Below, piece after piece: positions 52,221 to 63,481 of a stretch of 64,000 nucleotides of DNA. A program made the position numbers and the translations under genes. This DNA is from Vreelandella sulfidaeris (lineage in GTDB: Bacteria > Pseudomonadota > Gammaproteobacteria > Pseudomonadales > Halomonadaceae): positions 2,852,001 through 2,916,000 of the forward strand of contig AP019514.1 of assembly GCA_007182875.1 (NCBI GenBank). Direction: 5' to 3'. The stretch's first letter is position 1; every line of letters starts with the position of its first letter. The notes below the pieces were generated by a model, which was not told where the DNA came from, made no database searches, and saw only the letters and a list, made by a program, of their open reading frames with translations.

Positions 52221-52337
52221 GTGAATGTAGGTACTTATTATAGCGGCTATTTTTCAAATGCTATTTTAAGGAATGTGTCGAAGCTATCCTCAATCAAAAT
52301 CGCACCTTAGTAAAGTTTAAGATGAGTTGGCAGCAAC

Positions 52338-52918
52338 CTAACGTGGCACACGCCCCATTAGATAGAACTCTTCATTGGGTGGCGTGCCCGCCAAAGTGAC
52401 TAGTCGATTCGATAAGCTGAAAAACGCCGCGATAGCACCTATGTCCCAGCAGTCCTCTTGGCTAAAACCTACTTCCAGCAAGCGGGAGAACCATTCATTC
52501 GTCATTTCACCTACATCGATGGCGCAGTGAATAGCAAAATCAAGCATCACTCGATGGCGCTCACTGATTGGCGCAACGTGATGGTTAACAGCCACTTGGT
52601 CAGCAAGTAGGGGGTTTTTACTGTATATGCGCACTAAGGCACCGTGAGCTACCACACAATATAAACAATGATTACGCGCGCTGGTGGCAACCACGATCAT
52701 CTCTTTCTCAGCTTTGCTGAGCGAGTCTGACTCCCGCTCCATTAATGCGTCATGATAGGCAAAGAAAGCGCGAAACTCAGCAGGACGATGGGCCAACATT
52801 AGAATACATTCGGCACAAACCCCGCTTTCTCCTGAACGGCTAAAATGGCAGAACGAATGTCCTCGGGCAAATCATCCAGCGTTTCAGGCATATTAAAGCG
52901 ACTTATTGTTGCAGACAT
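52338..52918 (-). CDS. peroxidase-related (carboxymuconolactone decarboxylase/AhpD-like) protein
   Basis: AhpD-type helical protein with the redox CxxC and proton-relay His in ATSARNHCLYCVVAHGALVR. The full N-terminus MSATISRFNMPETLDDLPEDIRSAILAVQEKAGFVPNVF is read from ATG 52918 and joins LMLAHRPAEFRAFF through a frame break near 52800. About 193 residues, the length of the 'uncharacterized peroxidase-related' group. It probably reduces alkyl hydroperoxides or is a thiol-disulfide partner. Confidence 0.87.
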
Positions 52919-53094
52919 AACCACCTCTTTATTGTTAAATTTAATTATCTCACTAAAATGGCTTAGCCGATGCATAACAAAAAGCTAGCTTAGCGTCTTT
53001 TTTTTAGCAGCTCTGCTCGCCATACTGATTTATCGATCTGTCATAAAACCAAGCTCTACTCTTTAATAAACAGTTCGTTCAAAGGGACACTGTC

Positions 53095-53788
53095 ATGAGC
53101 CATAACGAAGCCAAGGAACATACTCCCGGTCGCCTAAACGAACTGTTTGCTGACCCTTACCGGGCGTTTGAAAATGATACAGACGAGCGTCAGTTGCATA
53201 TTCGTATCATGCTGCATATGTTACTTGCCCGCCCTATGGCACGTGGGCAAATGATGCTAAGGGTTATTCATGGCTGGGAAAATGGTAGTTGCGAGCCAAC
53301 CGACCTACAGCATATAGACTATGCCCTAAACGGCGTCTCCGACTTCAAGCGCGCAGTACAGGACTTTACCCACGCCTCTAAGCACAATACCCCGCTACCG
53401 GCCGATAATGATGCTCTTCTCGGCGCACCGCTCGCCGATGCGATTGCTGATGCAGAAGCGGAAGGCCAATCACTCGCTACCGACATTCGCGAGACCCCAG
53501 CACACTGGCCAGCATTTGAGGGGGGGACTAGCCCTGTACACGCTGTTCAAAATGTACCACCGACTGGTTTATGGCGAAGATGACACCTACCGTTGCTCGC
53601 AATGCATGACACCGCTTGGCTTGCGCGAAATACACGAGTTCCATCTTGAAGAGGGTGAATTTGCGCTACTAGTCCCTCCAGCCAAGCACTTCATGAGCGA
53701 GCCTTCCTTGCTGGTTCTGCATGAAAGCCAGCTCGACCCCATTGAGCAATTGCTTGAAGAGAGCCTGCCACTGTTTGATAACTTCTAA
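53095..53788 (+). CDS. hypothetical protein with a CxxC motif (frameshifted)
   Basis: Unrecognised. The first frame (MSHNEAKEHTPGRLNELFADPYRAF and onward) is acidic and largely helical. A frame break near 53525 leads to LYTLFKMYHRLVYGEDDTYRCSQCMTPLGLREIHEFHLEEGEFALLVPPAKHFM and an acidic end LLEESLPLFDNF. The CSQC pair with nearby His residues could bind a metal. About 231 residues. Good ribosome-binding sequence (AAAGGGACACTGTC before ATG). It is isolated between the peroxidase-like gene and mmsA. Confidence 0.6.
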
Positions 53789-53845
53789 ACTACTAATTTA
53801 CAAGTTAGTAACAACAGCCTTGCTTTCGATGGCCTCTAAGGTCAA

Positions 53846-53870
53846 TTGGCCCCGCTTAAAGCGGGGCCAA
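53846..53870. terminator. GC-rich hairpin between convergent genes
   Basis: TTGGCCCCGCTT and AAGCGGGGCCAA form a near-continuous palindrome between the hypothetical gene and mmsA. No T run on either side is strong, so termination is likely but not certain. Confidence 0.6.
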
Positions 53871-53898
53871 GGTGTATCACTTCATGTGGTTGGATTTA

Positions 53899-55396
53899 TC
53901 ACAGCGAAATAGTGCTATTAATACCGCTAGAAACATTTTCCGGTTCAAACCAGCGCGCCGTCACGGTTTTCGTTTGTGTCCAGAAAGCGATCGCTTGTTT
54001 ACCATTAGGCCCTAAATCGCCCAGTTTAGAACCCCGCGAGCCGGTGAAACTAAAGTACGCGACCGGTACTGGAATCGGCACGTTAATACCAATTTGGCCC
54101 ACATCGATGTCAGTTTCAAAACGACGAGCAACCCAGCCTGAGTTAGTAAAGATGGAGGTACCGTTACCGTTGGGGTTGGCGTTGATAAAAGCGATCGCTT
54201 CATCGAGTGTTTCAACACTGACCACACACAGAACAGGCCCAAAAATCTCTTCGCGATAAATGGTCATATCCGCGGTCACATCCGCAAACAGGGTCGGCCC
54301 TACGAAGTTACCGTTAGGATAGCCGTCCACGTGAACGTTGCGGCCATCGACCATCAATTTGGCGCCCTCTTTTCGCCAGCATCGATTAACCGCAGCACCC
54401 GATCACGGGCTGCTGGTGAAACCAACGGGCCCAAGTCTGCATCAAGCTGAGTACCAGGCCCCACTTTCATTTTTTTGGGCTGCTTCAACGATGTCGTTCA
54501 ACCACGCTCGAGCTTCACCCACGAGCACGACCACCGAGTTCGCCATACACCGCTGACCAGCGGCACCGAATGCTGACCCCAACAAATTGTTGATTGCTTG
54601 ACTTCGGTTAGCATCGGGCATCACCACACAGTGGTTTTTAGCCCCCATCATCGCCTGCATCCGCTTACCTGCTGCTGCCGCACGGTTATAAAGCAGCGAA
54701 CCCACGTGGGTGGAGCCAATGAACGAAAGCGCTTTGATATCTTGGTGATCAGCAATTTGATTGGCCACATCCGGACCACCATGCACCACGTTGAGTACGC
54801 CCGGTGGGATACCTGCTTCATGGGCCAACTCAACTAAGCGCATCGTTGAGCTAGGATCTTGCTCTGATGGCTTCAGAACGAAGGTATTACCTGTGGCAAT
54901 CGCCAACGGGAACATAAAACACGGCAGCATAATCGGAAAATTAAAAGCGGTGATGCCTGCGCCTACCCCCAGCGGCTGGTGCATGGTGTAAACATCCACC
55001 TCGCTGGCAGCATTTTCAGCCAGCTCACCCAACTGCAGCGAGGGTGATCGAACAGGCGTGCTCAACCACTTCCAAGCCACGCCCTACTTCACCTTCCGCA
55101 TCCGGCAGTGTTTTACCGTGTTCTTCGGTAATCAGCGCCGCAAGTTCTGCAGTATTGTCGCGAATCAGCGCCTGTAGCTTGAGCATAATGCGCATGCGCT
55201 TGCCCAAGGGGACCTTACGCCACTCTTTGAACGCCTCTTTGGCGCTGTGGATAGCACGCTCTACTTCGTCAGCGCTGCAAAACGGCACGCGAGCCACCAC
55301 CTCTTGGGTAGCCGGATTGACTACGTCGCGCCACTCCTGGCTTTGCGACTGCACTGGCTGGCCATCGATATACATAGGAATTTCACGGACGGACAT
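53899..55396 (-). CDS. mmsA: CoA-acylating methylmalonate-semialdehyde dehydrogenase
   Basis: Oxidises methylmalonate or malonate semialdehyde to propionyl- or acetyl-CoA in valine, inositol and beta-alanine catabolism. Visible: [104 protein letters not shown], catalytic Cys in [10 protein letters not shown], and [11 protein letters not shown]. Frame breaks near 55040, 54480 and 54375. About 499 residues, the usual length. No mmsB is adjacent, and no regulator is in sight. Confidence 0.92.
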
Positions 55397-55775
55397 AGCG
55401 TTGCTCCTTTTACATTTGTGATTTTTATTGAAAAGCCATGGCTAAAAACGGCGATTAAAAGCCGACTGTTAAAAAGATTGTAGTTGCAAACCAAGTGCAC
55501 AGGGTATAGCAGCAAGTTGACGTAAACGTCAACTAGATATGACTGAGTAAACAGAATCTGGCGCAGGACGTCAATTAGCCTTTTATAGAGATGTGACGCA
55601 GGCTTTTATTCGTCGGCAAGTAGGGTGCTGACTAACAGGCCGTTTATTCGACTCGCCGACGCGCAACCACGCCGACATGGCTCTATTCAGAACTATGACG
55701 AGCAATGGTACGAAACATCGGCTGGCAGTTGGGTCGAAGTGATGCCTTTGGTGGGCTAACTAGCGGAGACACCGG
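55397..55775. other. intergenic stretch, no supported gene
   Basis: 379 nt between the divergent start of mmsA and the 3' end of the DUF3581 gene. A short open frame on plus ends NYDEQWYETSAGSWVEVMPLVG at a TAA at 55758-55760; it has about 55 codons, no clear start and no family I recognise. The mmsA promoter should lie near the left side. No repeat or hairpin stood out. Confidence 0.4.
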
Positions 55776-56481
55776 TTAGACTGTTTCGTAGGCAGCCTTA
55801 AGACGATAAAACTCTTCTACAATAGCGGCCATTTCATCCGCGTCATAATCACACAGGCCGCTTACCACTAACTTCTTAGAGCCAACCCCGACGCTTTCAC
55901 CGGCGGACTCAATCGAGAATTCCAGCCGCGCATCGGCTCGCTTGCCGTTAACCTCTAATGAAGATTGATTCAACGTCAAACCCGGCGAAAAGCCATCCAA
56001 CCGCTCAAGTGAAAATCCCATGCTATCGTAGATCACCAGTGGCCGTTTAGGGTTAAACATGACCCCATGTTGCTCCATTAGTGGTTTAAGATAGTGGGGA
56101 AATTCTTGCCCGAAAACGCGACATAACAGCGAGCAAACGCTTCCACCACAACCGGATCGTGGGTAATGTCCCCACTACGCACAACCTGTAAGTAGCATTT
56201 ACCGCTCTCATCGCAGACATGGATTGTTCCATCATCTGCTTCGCTAAACTTAAGCGGCGTGTCAGCCCCCACCATGTTGGTGAAGCGAAATTCCATTTGC
56301 CGCGACAACCCGAACTTTGTAAGTACCAGAACAAACAGTAAGTCACCGGGAACACAAAAACGACGCGCATCCGGATTATGAATAGGTTGTAGTCACCAGC
56401 CACGCCTTTGGCGAAGTGGCTGGCTTGCTCTGCGGAGATCACTACGTACTCTCCGCGCTGCGTGTAAAAATCCTTGAACAT
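55776..56481 (-). CDS. DUF3581 family protein (frameshifted)
   Basis: Reads collinearly in three frames: MFKDFYTQRGEYVVISAEQASHFAKGVAGDYN, then a short bridge ending GLSRQMEFRFTNMVGADTPLKFSEAD, GKCYLQVVRSGDITHDPVVVEAFARCYVAFSGKNFPTIL, and MEQHGVMFNPKRPLVIYDSMGFSLERLDGFSPGL to EEFYRLKAAYETV. Breaks near 56395, 56320 and 56090. About 235 residues. DUF3581 proteins are common in gammaproteobacteria and have a dehydratase-like (hotdog) appearance at the N-terminus; the function is unknown. Confidence 0.8.
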
Positions 56482-56590
56482 GGCGTTTGTAGCCTGCCTA
56501 GCGTTGAAATCGAAAACCCGTCACTGCCCAACGCCGCGCATAATGCCATAAAACACGCCCCAACAGGAGTCATCTGCTAGGGAAGTCACT

Positions 56591-59584
56591 ATGCCAGACG
56601 CGAACACTCGTAAAAAACGCCTCCCCCGCCTGCTATTGAGGCTGTTGATTGGCTTACTGTTTATCATCCTTATCTGGGTAGCTGGCAGCTATTGGCTGCT
56701 TAATAGTCAATGGCTACCCGAGCGCATCTCCCAATTTGAAGGCATTGATATTCGCTGGGAACAGGCGCCAGCCAGCACCCTGGGCGCTGGGGAAGTAGAA
56801 GGGCTCTATCTAGCCCGTGAAGATGACACATTCCCTATCGCAATTGAGGCTGAACGTGCAACCCTTTCGCTCTCGCTGCTCGCCCTGTTGCGTGGCGAGC
56901 TGCATATCGATGCGCTAGATGCACACGGCATCCGTCGCCTGACGGTTGGTGACATTGCCCTTGAAGCGGAAGGTCAGTTGCAAGTAGCGAATACAACATT
57001 GAGTCGCGACACCCTCGCAATCCCAAATGTTTCAATTGCCATCACTAATGGTCGTTTAGTTCGTCTAAGTGATCAAGCGACGTTAGTTCGAGATATTAAC
57101 CTTAACGCGGATGCGACGCTCGACAAGATAACCCCTACCGACACCGCCAGCGGCGAGCTTAATCCCAACCTTCTGGCAGCGCTTTCTGCACAACTTCAGT
57201 TGGATGCCCATGCAGATGCCTGGGATGTCTTTATGCCCTATTTAAACGCCCTGCCCTGGCTTACCCTGGAGGGGCGGGGCGCTCTAACGGGGCGCTTAAG
57301 CTAAATGCTGGCGTGTTACAGCCTGCGAGTCGTCTTATCCTGGATGCCCCAGCACTTCGCTTAACGGTGGATGAGCAGCGACTAGGGGGCCAACGTGACT
57401 GCCCCGCTGGCTAATTGCTGATTCGCCACTGCCACGTCACACCGCTACCGGCAAAGGCAAGGTTCGCTTGGCGGTTAAGAATGATCAATTACATTTTTCG
57501 ACGCAGCTTACCGATGTCGCGTTGGCAGAAACAACACGGGTCGATACACACCCTTATGCAGTGCATGCCGAGCTACGCCTGTCCACTCAGATTCCTAATC
57601 AGCGCTTGGATCGGCTTGATCCTCCCACGGCGGCCACCCTAGCATTACAGGGCGAGCTCACCCGGCTGGATATGCTTAATCGTTACCTGACGTTTGAACG
57701 TAGCGATACTAACAGTGAGGCGCCTGATGGCGTTAAAAACAGCATTCATCTGACCGGCCATGGCCAAATTGAGGCCTCGGCCCGCATTCGCGAATCACGC
57801 CCGTATAATGCTCAACTAAATATTCAGGCACCGGAACTGGCAGTCGATACGTTCGGCTTTATCGCGCGGGGCAGTGGTTCACTTAACGCTCTTTTGACAC
57901 CCGAGGAGATCATTGAAGCAACACTCGATTTTACCGAGGCCACGCTGCATCACCAGGATCGTCTCCTACTTGATGATGCCGATATTAACGTCGTCGCACT
58001 AAGTCCCATAGCGCCAGAAAAAGCGCACAAAGAAGCCTCCGCAACGCTTAGTTGGCAAGCAGCACGCCTACCTGATATCAGCGTGCTACAAACCTACTTG
58101 GCAGCGCTTTTACCTGCACCCGCGCCATTGCAGTTGCTTAGCGGACAAGCAGCGAGCCACGGTCAGCTCATCATGACGCCCGAGCAGCTCAGCGGGGAGG
58201 TCCATTTAACCGGAGAAGAGCTTACTACTCGCTGGCAGCATGGCAAACAAGACGGCACGCTAACCAGTGATATGCAGCTTTTTCTGCCTATCCAACAAGC
58301 GGCGATGGATGGCTCAGCGCTGACTATCAGCGGTACCCGGTTGAGCTGGCAAGCAGCGGATGTTGATCAACCTAACGAGCGTCTAGAGAGCGTATTGGTG
58401 CTAACCGACGGGCGTTTTCAGCGTCGTAACGGGGTGCCTAGCGGTCAGTTTGCACTTGAAGGTAGTGTGCATCGGCTAGGCTTTTTAAATGCGTTTTTGC
58501 CTGATGCCCATGGGCTGGCCATCGCTGGCGAAGGCCAGCTCTTTGCCCAGGGTAGCTTTCGTGAAGACCGCTTGCTGGCCCCTACCCGGCTGCGTATCAA
58601 TGCAGACCAGCTTGAAGTTACATTCTTAGACTATCTCGCTACCGGGCGGGGGGAGCTCACCGCCCAACTGGATAGCGCCGAGCAAGCCCAGCTCTCTTGG
58701 CATTCCTCGCTTTGACTTAAAGCACCAAGACGATGACAACCCACATTTGCAGGGACGCCATTTTGCTCTCACTACCCAAACGGAACGTTTTAGCGACGTG
58801 CTTACATCACCCCAGCCTGAGTACTTCACCACTCGCATTGCTTTGCCCATTACTGAAGTACTCGACTTTACTCGCTATAACCGCTACCTGCCTGAAGGTG
58901 CAGGCATCACGCTATTAGAAGGGGGAAGCAAGCCTAGCCAGCGAGTGGCTATTGGAGGGTTTAAACGCCCAAGGAGAAATAACGCTGCGCGCCTTTGGTG
59001 CCGAGCTGGCGTTGCTGGATCAACAGCTTCGCGGCGATGTTCATCTCGACTTACACCTCACCGACGGAGACTTGGCAACACGCCGCTTTACTGCCGACAA
59101 CTCATTTTTACGCCTTGAAAATGTCTTCCGACAAAGCGAGGACGGCACCCTGGATGCAGGCTGGTGGGTACAGCTATCTATGGACGAGTCGACATTGGCG
59201 TGGGAAGACCCTATTCGTCTGGCCAGCCAGCTACGTTTGGAGATGCGCGATACGGGATTGCTTGCCAGGCTTTTTCTAGCACGGGCCCGGGCTAACGACT
59301 GGCTCGGGCGACTACTCAATGTTCCCGACATTGCAGGCACAGCTCAACTGCAGATCAGCGGTGAGCAAATTAGCCTGCAAGACTTGAGACTCACCGGCGG
59401 CCCGCTGCTGTTACTCTCAGACGTCACGCTAGCAGAACGCAGCGCAAACGGTGCACTTTATGCACGTCTCGGCGTAGTCGGGTTAGGAGTAGAACTTGAG
59501 GATAGCGAACCAATCTTACGTGTTTTCCAGCCACGCCGATGGTTTGAACAATGGCGGGAAGCAAATCGATTACTTAGCCCCTAG
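56591..59584 (+). CDS. large AsmA-like (YdbH/TamB-type) membrane-anchored protein
   Basis: One N-terminal membrane helix (LLLRLLIGLLFIILIWVAGSYWLL, about residues 14-37) anchors nearly 960 residues of repeated beta-rich, Leu/Asp-rich sequence: SRDTLAIPNVSIAITNGRLVRLSD, LVLTDGRFQRRNGVPSGQFALEGSVHRLGFLNAFLPDAHG, LDQQLRGDVHLDLHLTDGDLATRRFTADNSFLRLENV. This is the pattern of AsmA/YdbH/TamB proteins, thought to form periplasmic bridges carrying phospholipid between membranes. Frame breaks near 57295, 57415, 58705 and 58960. It stands alone and converges on the TRIC gene. Confidence 0.75.
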
Positions 59585-59607
59585 GCGTCGAGCCTAGAGC
59601 TTTGTCG

Positions 59608-60325
59608 TTAGCGTTTTTTTCGCTGTCGGCGAATCATTCGTACCCGCTCTTTGGCCTTTTGCGGCGTAGAGAGCGGTGCCGCCGCTTCTTCATGGTTTTT
59701 AGGAGGAACCGTGACCCAGGCAAATACCGGCAACGCCAAGTGCCAATGAATAGCCGCCAACCGCAGCCCGAGGGTGACAATTAGCGAGGCGGCAATCGCT
59801 ATTGTCAACGGCGCCTCCAGCGCATGCAGCGAGACATAAACGACGCCCCCAGCCATCGCCGCCGTGGCATAAACTTCCCTCACGCAATACCATGGGTACT
59901 CGCTGGGCTAATACATCCCGGATCATGCCACCGGCCACACCGGTCATCATACCCATCAACACAGCCACCATGCCTGACGTGCCCAGCAACAGCGCCTTAT
60001 GGGCACCAATAACGGTGAACAGCGCAAGCCCAAACGCATCGGCGATGGGCAAAAACCCCCGCGACAGGCGATGGATATAGTGAAACCCCATCAACGAGAC
60101 ACTCACGGTGGCTAAGATGACCCAGAGATAAGTCGGATCGGTCACCCAAAACACCGGCCGAACGCCCAACACTAAATCGCGCAGTGTGCCCCCGCCAATT
60201 CCGGTCACTGACGCCAGCACCAGCATGCCGATCGGATCCATGCGCGAACGGCACGCCAAAATCACGCCCGACAGCGCGAATACGATGACCCCCGCCATAT
60301 CCAGCCAATAGACCACGCCCGACAC
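59608..60325 (-). CDS. TRIC-type cation channel (UPF0126, YadS-like)
   Basis: Seven-helix membrane protein of the trimeric intracellular cation channel family: [49 protein letters not shown], then a second half-repeat [40 protein letters not shown]. The two GGGxxRD motifs mark the inverted repeat. A frame break near 59885 precedes the last part ([20 protein letters not shown] and a basic tail). GTG 60325 (VSGVVYWLD) is preferred, with AGGAG 8-9 nt upstream. About 238 residues. Confidence 0.87.
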
Positions 60326-60429
60326 GCCCTTCTCCTTTATGCTCGCTATTGATGAAGGCTGGCAGAATAGCACCTCTGCTACAACGCACGAGGCAAAACT
60401 GTTCATTTTTTAATCATCATTCTCCCCGT

Positions 60430-60465
60430 TTGTAATACATTGACTACCCGACTTGTAAGACATTG
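60430..60465. repeat. direct repeat upstream of vgrG
   Basis: TTGTAATACATTG (60430-60442) and TTGTAAGACATTG (60453-60465) differ by one base and are 23 bp apart start to start, about two helical turns. A regulator-binding role for the vgrG module is possible. Confidence 0.4.
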
Positions 60466-60564
60466 CCGCTAGATGCGCTCCTGGGGTTGTTGCCCTGAAC
60501 TAGGTCGTTATTCTAATCGCTTCTCATTTTATTTAGCGACGTTTAAACGATTACCCTAGGAGGC

Positions 60565-62663
60565 ATGGCGCTCAGCACCGGACTGCAATTCACGCTCACG
60601 CTACCCGGCGTTGACGAGATCGCCATAATCGACTTCACACATCGTGAAGCCCTCTCCCAGCCATTTGAGCTGGCCCTCAATGTAGCCAGTAAAGATAGCA
60701 ACCTGGTTGCCGCCGGGCTGCTGGATCGTGATGCTTCACTGACCATCTGGCAAGATGGCGAACCCCTGCGACGGGTGCATGGCATTATCAGTGAGTTTGC
60801 CAGGGGCGACCGAGGCCACCACCGCACATTTTATTCCCTAGTGCTGCGACCCGCCCTGTGGCGTCTTTCGCTGCGCCAAAACTCGCGGATCTTCCAAAAG
60901 TCGACCCGCTCACCATCATTAATACCTTATGCGACGAACGGGGCATTACCGATGTGAGCTTTACCATTACCCACGAGCCGGAGCAGCGTGAGTACTGTGT
61001 ACAGTACCGCGAGACCGACCTCGCCTTTATCGAGCGTCTGGCCGCCGAAGAGGGTCTGTTTTACTTCCATGAGTTTGAAGAGAAAGACGGTGGCACCCAC
61101 CGCTTAATTTTTGCTGATGATCCAAAGGTACTGACCAGCATAGGCGAGCGCACCTACCACAGCCGCGCCGGAGGTACCGCCCCACCCGCCATGTACGCAA
61201 GTTTAGTCACAAAGCTAGGGTCGCTGCCGCTTCCGCCACGCTCAAAGATTACAGCTTTAAAAATCCGGCCTATGCACAGCTACACGAACACCTGGGCCGG
61301 GACGTAGAAACACATGGTCAAAACACGGACTACGAACACTATGACTACCCCGGCCGTTATAAGCAGGATGCCTCCGGCGAGCCTTTTACCAGAATTCGAT
61401 TAGAACAGCTGCGCCGCGAGGTCATCACCGCCCAAGCGGAAAGCGACCTGCCCGAACTCGCCCCTGGTGTGCGCTTTACCCTGACCGACCACGACACCGA
61501 CAGCCTCAACCGCGACTGGCAGGCCGTAGAAGTCAGCCACTTCGGCGAGCAGCCTCAGGCGCTGGAAGAGGATGGCATGGTTGTTGGTAAAGAGCTACAG
61601 GGCGATGCGGCCGGTATGACTCGATACCACAACCAGGTCACGCTGATCCCCGGAGACACCCCGTGGCGAGCCATGTCCAACCCCAAACCTCTCGTTGATG
61701 GCCCCCACGTCGCCTTTGTGGTCGGCCCCGAAGGCGAAGAGATCCACTGTGACGAGCACGGCCGGGTCAAAGTACAGTTCCCCTGGGATCGCTACGCCGA
61801 ACCAGATGACACCGCCAGTTGCTGGGTGCGGGTAACCCAAGGTTGGGCAGGCGGCGACTATGGCAGTATCGCCATTCCCCGTATCGGCCATGAAGTGATT
61901 GTTTCGTTTTTGGAGGGTGACCCAGATCAGCCACTAATCACCGGGCGCACCTACCGTGCAGTGAATACCGCGCCGTACCAACTGCCGGAACACAAAACCC
62001 GCACGGTGCTGCGCACCCAGAGCCACAAGGCCGAGGGCTTCAACGAACTGCGCTTCGAAGACGAAGCGGGCGAAGAGCAAATCTGGCTCCACGCCCAGAA
62101 AGACCTGGAACTGCTCACCCTCAATGACCGCATCGAAGAGATCCGCAACGACAGTTTCTTGAAGGTCAATAACGACCGCATCAGCGAGATCGACAACGAC
62201 GATCACCACACAGTGCATGGCAACCGTTTCGAGCACACCGAAGGCCAGCAGCACCCTCACGGTGCAAGGCACGCTGCATATCAACGCAGGCCAGGCTTGG
62301 CTAAGTGAAAGCGGTCGCGAACTGCACATCAAAGCAGGCCATAAAGTAGTGCTAGAAGCCGGTAACGAACTCACCCTGAACGCTGGCGGCAGTTTTCTCA
62401 AGCTGGACGGTGGCGGCGTCACCATGGTCGGCCCCAAGGTACGCGTCAACGCAGGCGGCAGCCCCGGCAACGGCTCTGGTCAAGCGGTGGAAGCTCCCCT
62501 ACTGCCTGGGCATGCTATGGCGGAGGTGCATGAGGCGATTCCGCCGACATCGCTGCCCAAGCTAAAGGATTACCAGCTAAGCGAAGCGGCCATCATGCCG
62601 CTCTGCGGCAAGGTCAACGATACGCAGTGCAGTCGTGAGGATTGTCCATGCCTGGCTGGTTAA
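60565..62663 (+). CDS. vgrG: type VI secretion tip protein VgrG
   Basis: Forms the spike of the type VI apparatus. The N-terminal gp27-like part ([60 protein letters not shown]), the gp5 OB fold ([37 protein letters not shown]), [29 protein letters not shown], and a beta-helical DUF2345-like stem are followed by a Cys-rich end. Frame breaks near 60895, 61215 and 62250; about 699 residues. AGGAGG ends only one base before the ATG, an abnormal spacing that may reflect a lost base. It overlaps the next gene by 16 nt. Confidence 0.93.
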
Positions 62664-63481
62664 ACCAACTTGCAAAACGGTGCCGTGCGGCGGATAACCT
62701 ATCTGAGATGGTAACGGGGCAACGAGGACTCGTGGTACTAGACCAGCGCCGCTCGCCTGAACAGTGCAGACCACTGCTATCACTTGCCGGTAAACGTGAT
62801 TTTGTCACGCTATTTGCGGGCACGCCGCTTTCCCCCTCTACTGGAGGCCGGCCCCTGGCTACTGGATATTGAAGTAGGCAGTGAAGCCTGGCATTGCGCC
62901 GAAAAACTCTGCCAGCAACGCTTGGGATGGGTATGCCAGCCACCGGCAGATCAAAACCTGCAAAGCATTGCTGACCACTTGCGAGCCCTTTTGTACTGGA
63001 TGACCCGCACGGCGGCAAATCACTGATCAACCTTCAACAGCCCTCCGCATGGACAGCACTGCTCGCCAGCGTTCCAGCCAGTGTTTACTCACACTGGTTA
63101 AACCCGCTAGACCGAGTCGCCACCCCCACGCCACTGGGCCAGTGGTCTATTTGGCAGGCCGATGCGCCAACGTCCCCTGCACCGGAACGCTGGCAGCTTA
63201 CTGCAGATATGGAAGCCGCGTTGAAGGAAAGCCAGCAGGCATGGTGGTTGAGCGAACGCACCGGAAAACACCTCTCCGCCTTGCCCGATCAATGGGTCAA
63301 GCGCCTGGGCAAATGTGCCCAATATGGCATTACCAAAGGTAGACATTTAGCAAGATTGCTTACTGCTATTCAACAAGCCGACGAGGACAGCTGGCAGCGC
63401 ATTGAAGACACCTTGAGTGTCCCTCATCTATCGGCCAAACAGCGGACGACAGAAGTGGAGAAAACGTATGACAACCGATAG
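62648..63481 (+). CDS. DUF4123 type VI adaptor/chaperone (frameshifted)
   Basis: DUF4123 proteins load a specific effector on VgrG and are encoded between the two. Collinear pieces: [43 protein letters not shown], then PPLLEAGPWLLDIEVGSEAWHCAEKLCQQRLGWV, ADHLRALL, LLASVPASVYSHWLNPLDR, GQWSIWQADAP and LKESQQAWWLSERTGKHLSALPDQWVKRLGKCAQYGI. The PPLLEAGPWLLDI and WL pattern is typical. Frame breaks near 62825 and 62995. About 277 residues. It overlaps vgrG (16 nt) and the next gene (14 nt). Confidence 0.85.

Noticed and set aside
61934..62470. 178-codon open frame on minus
   Set aside because: Antisense to the vgrG stem; no recognisable protein.
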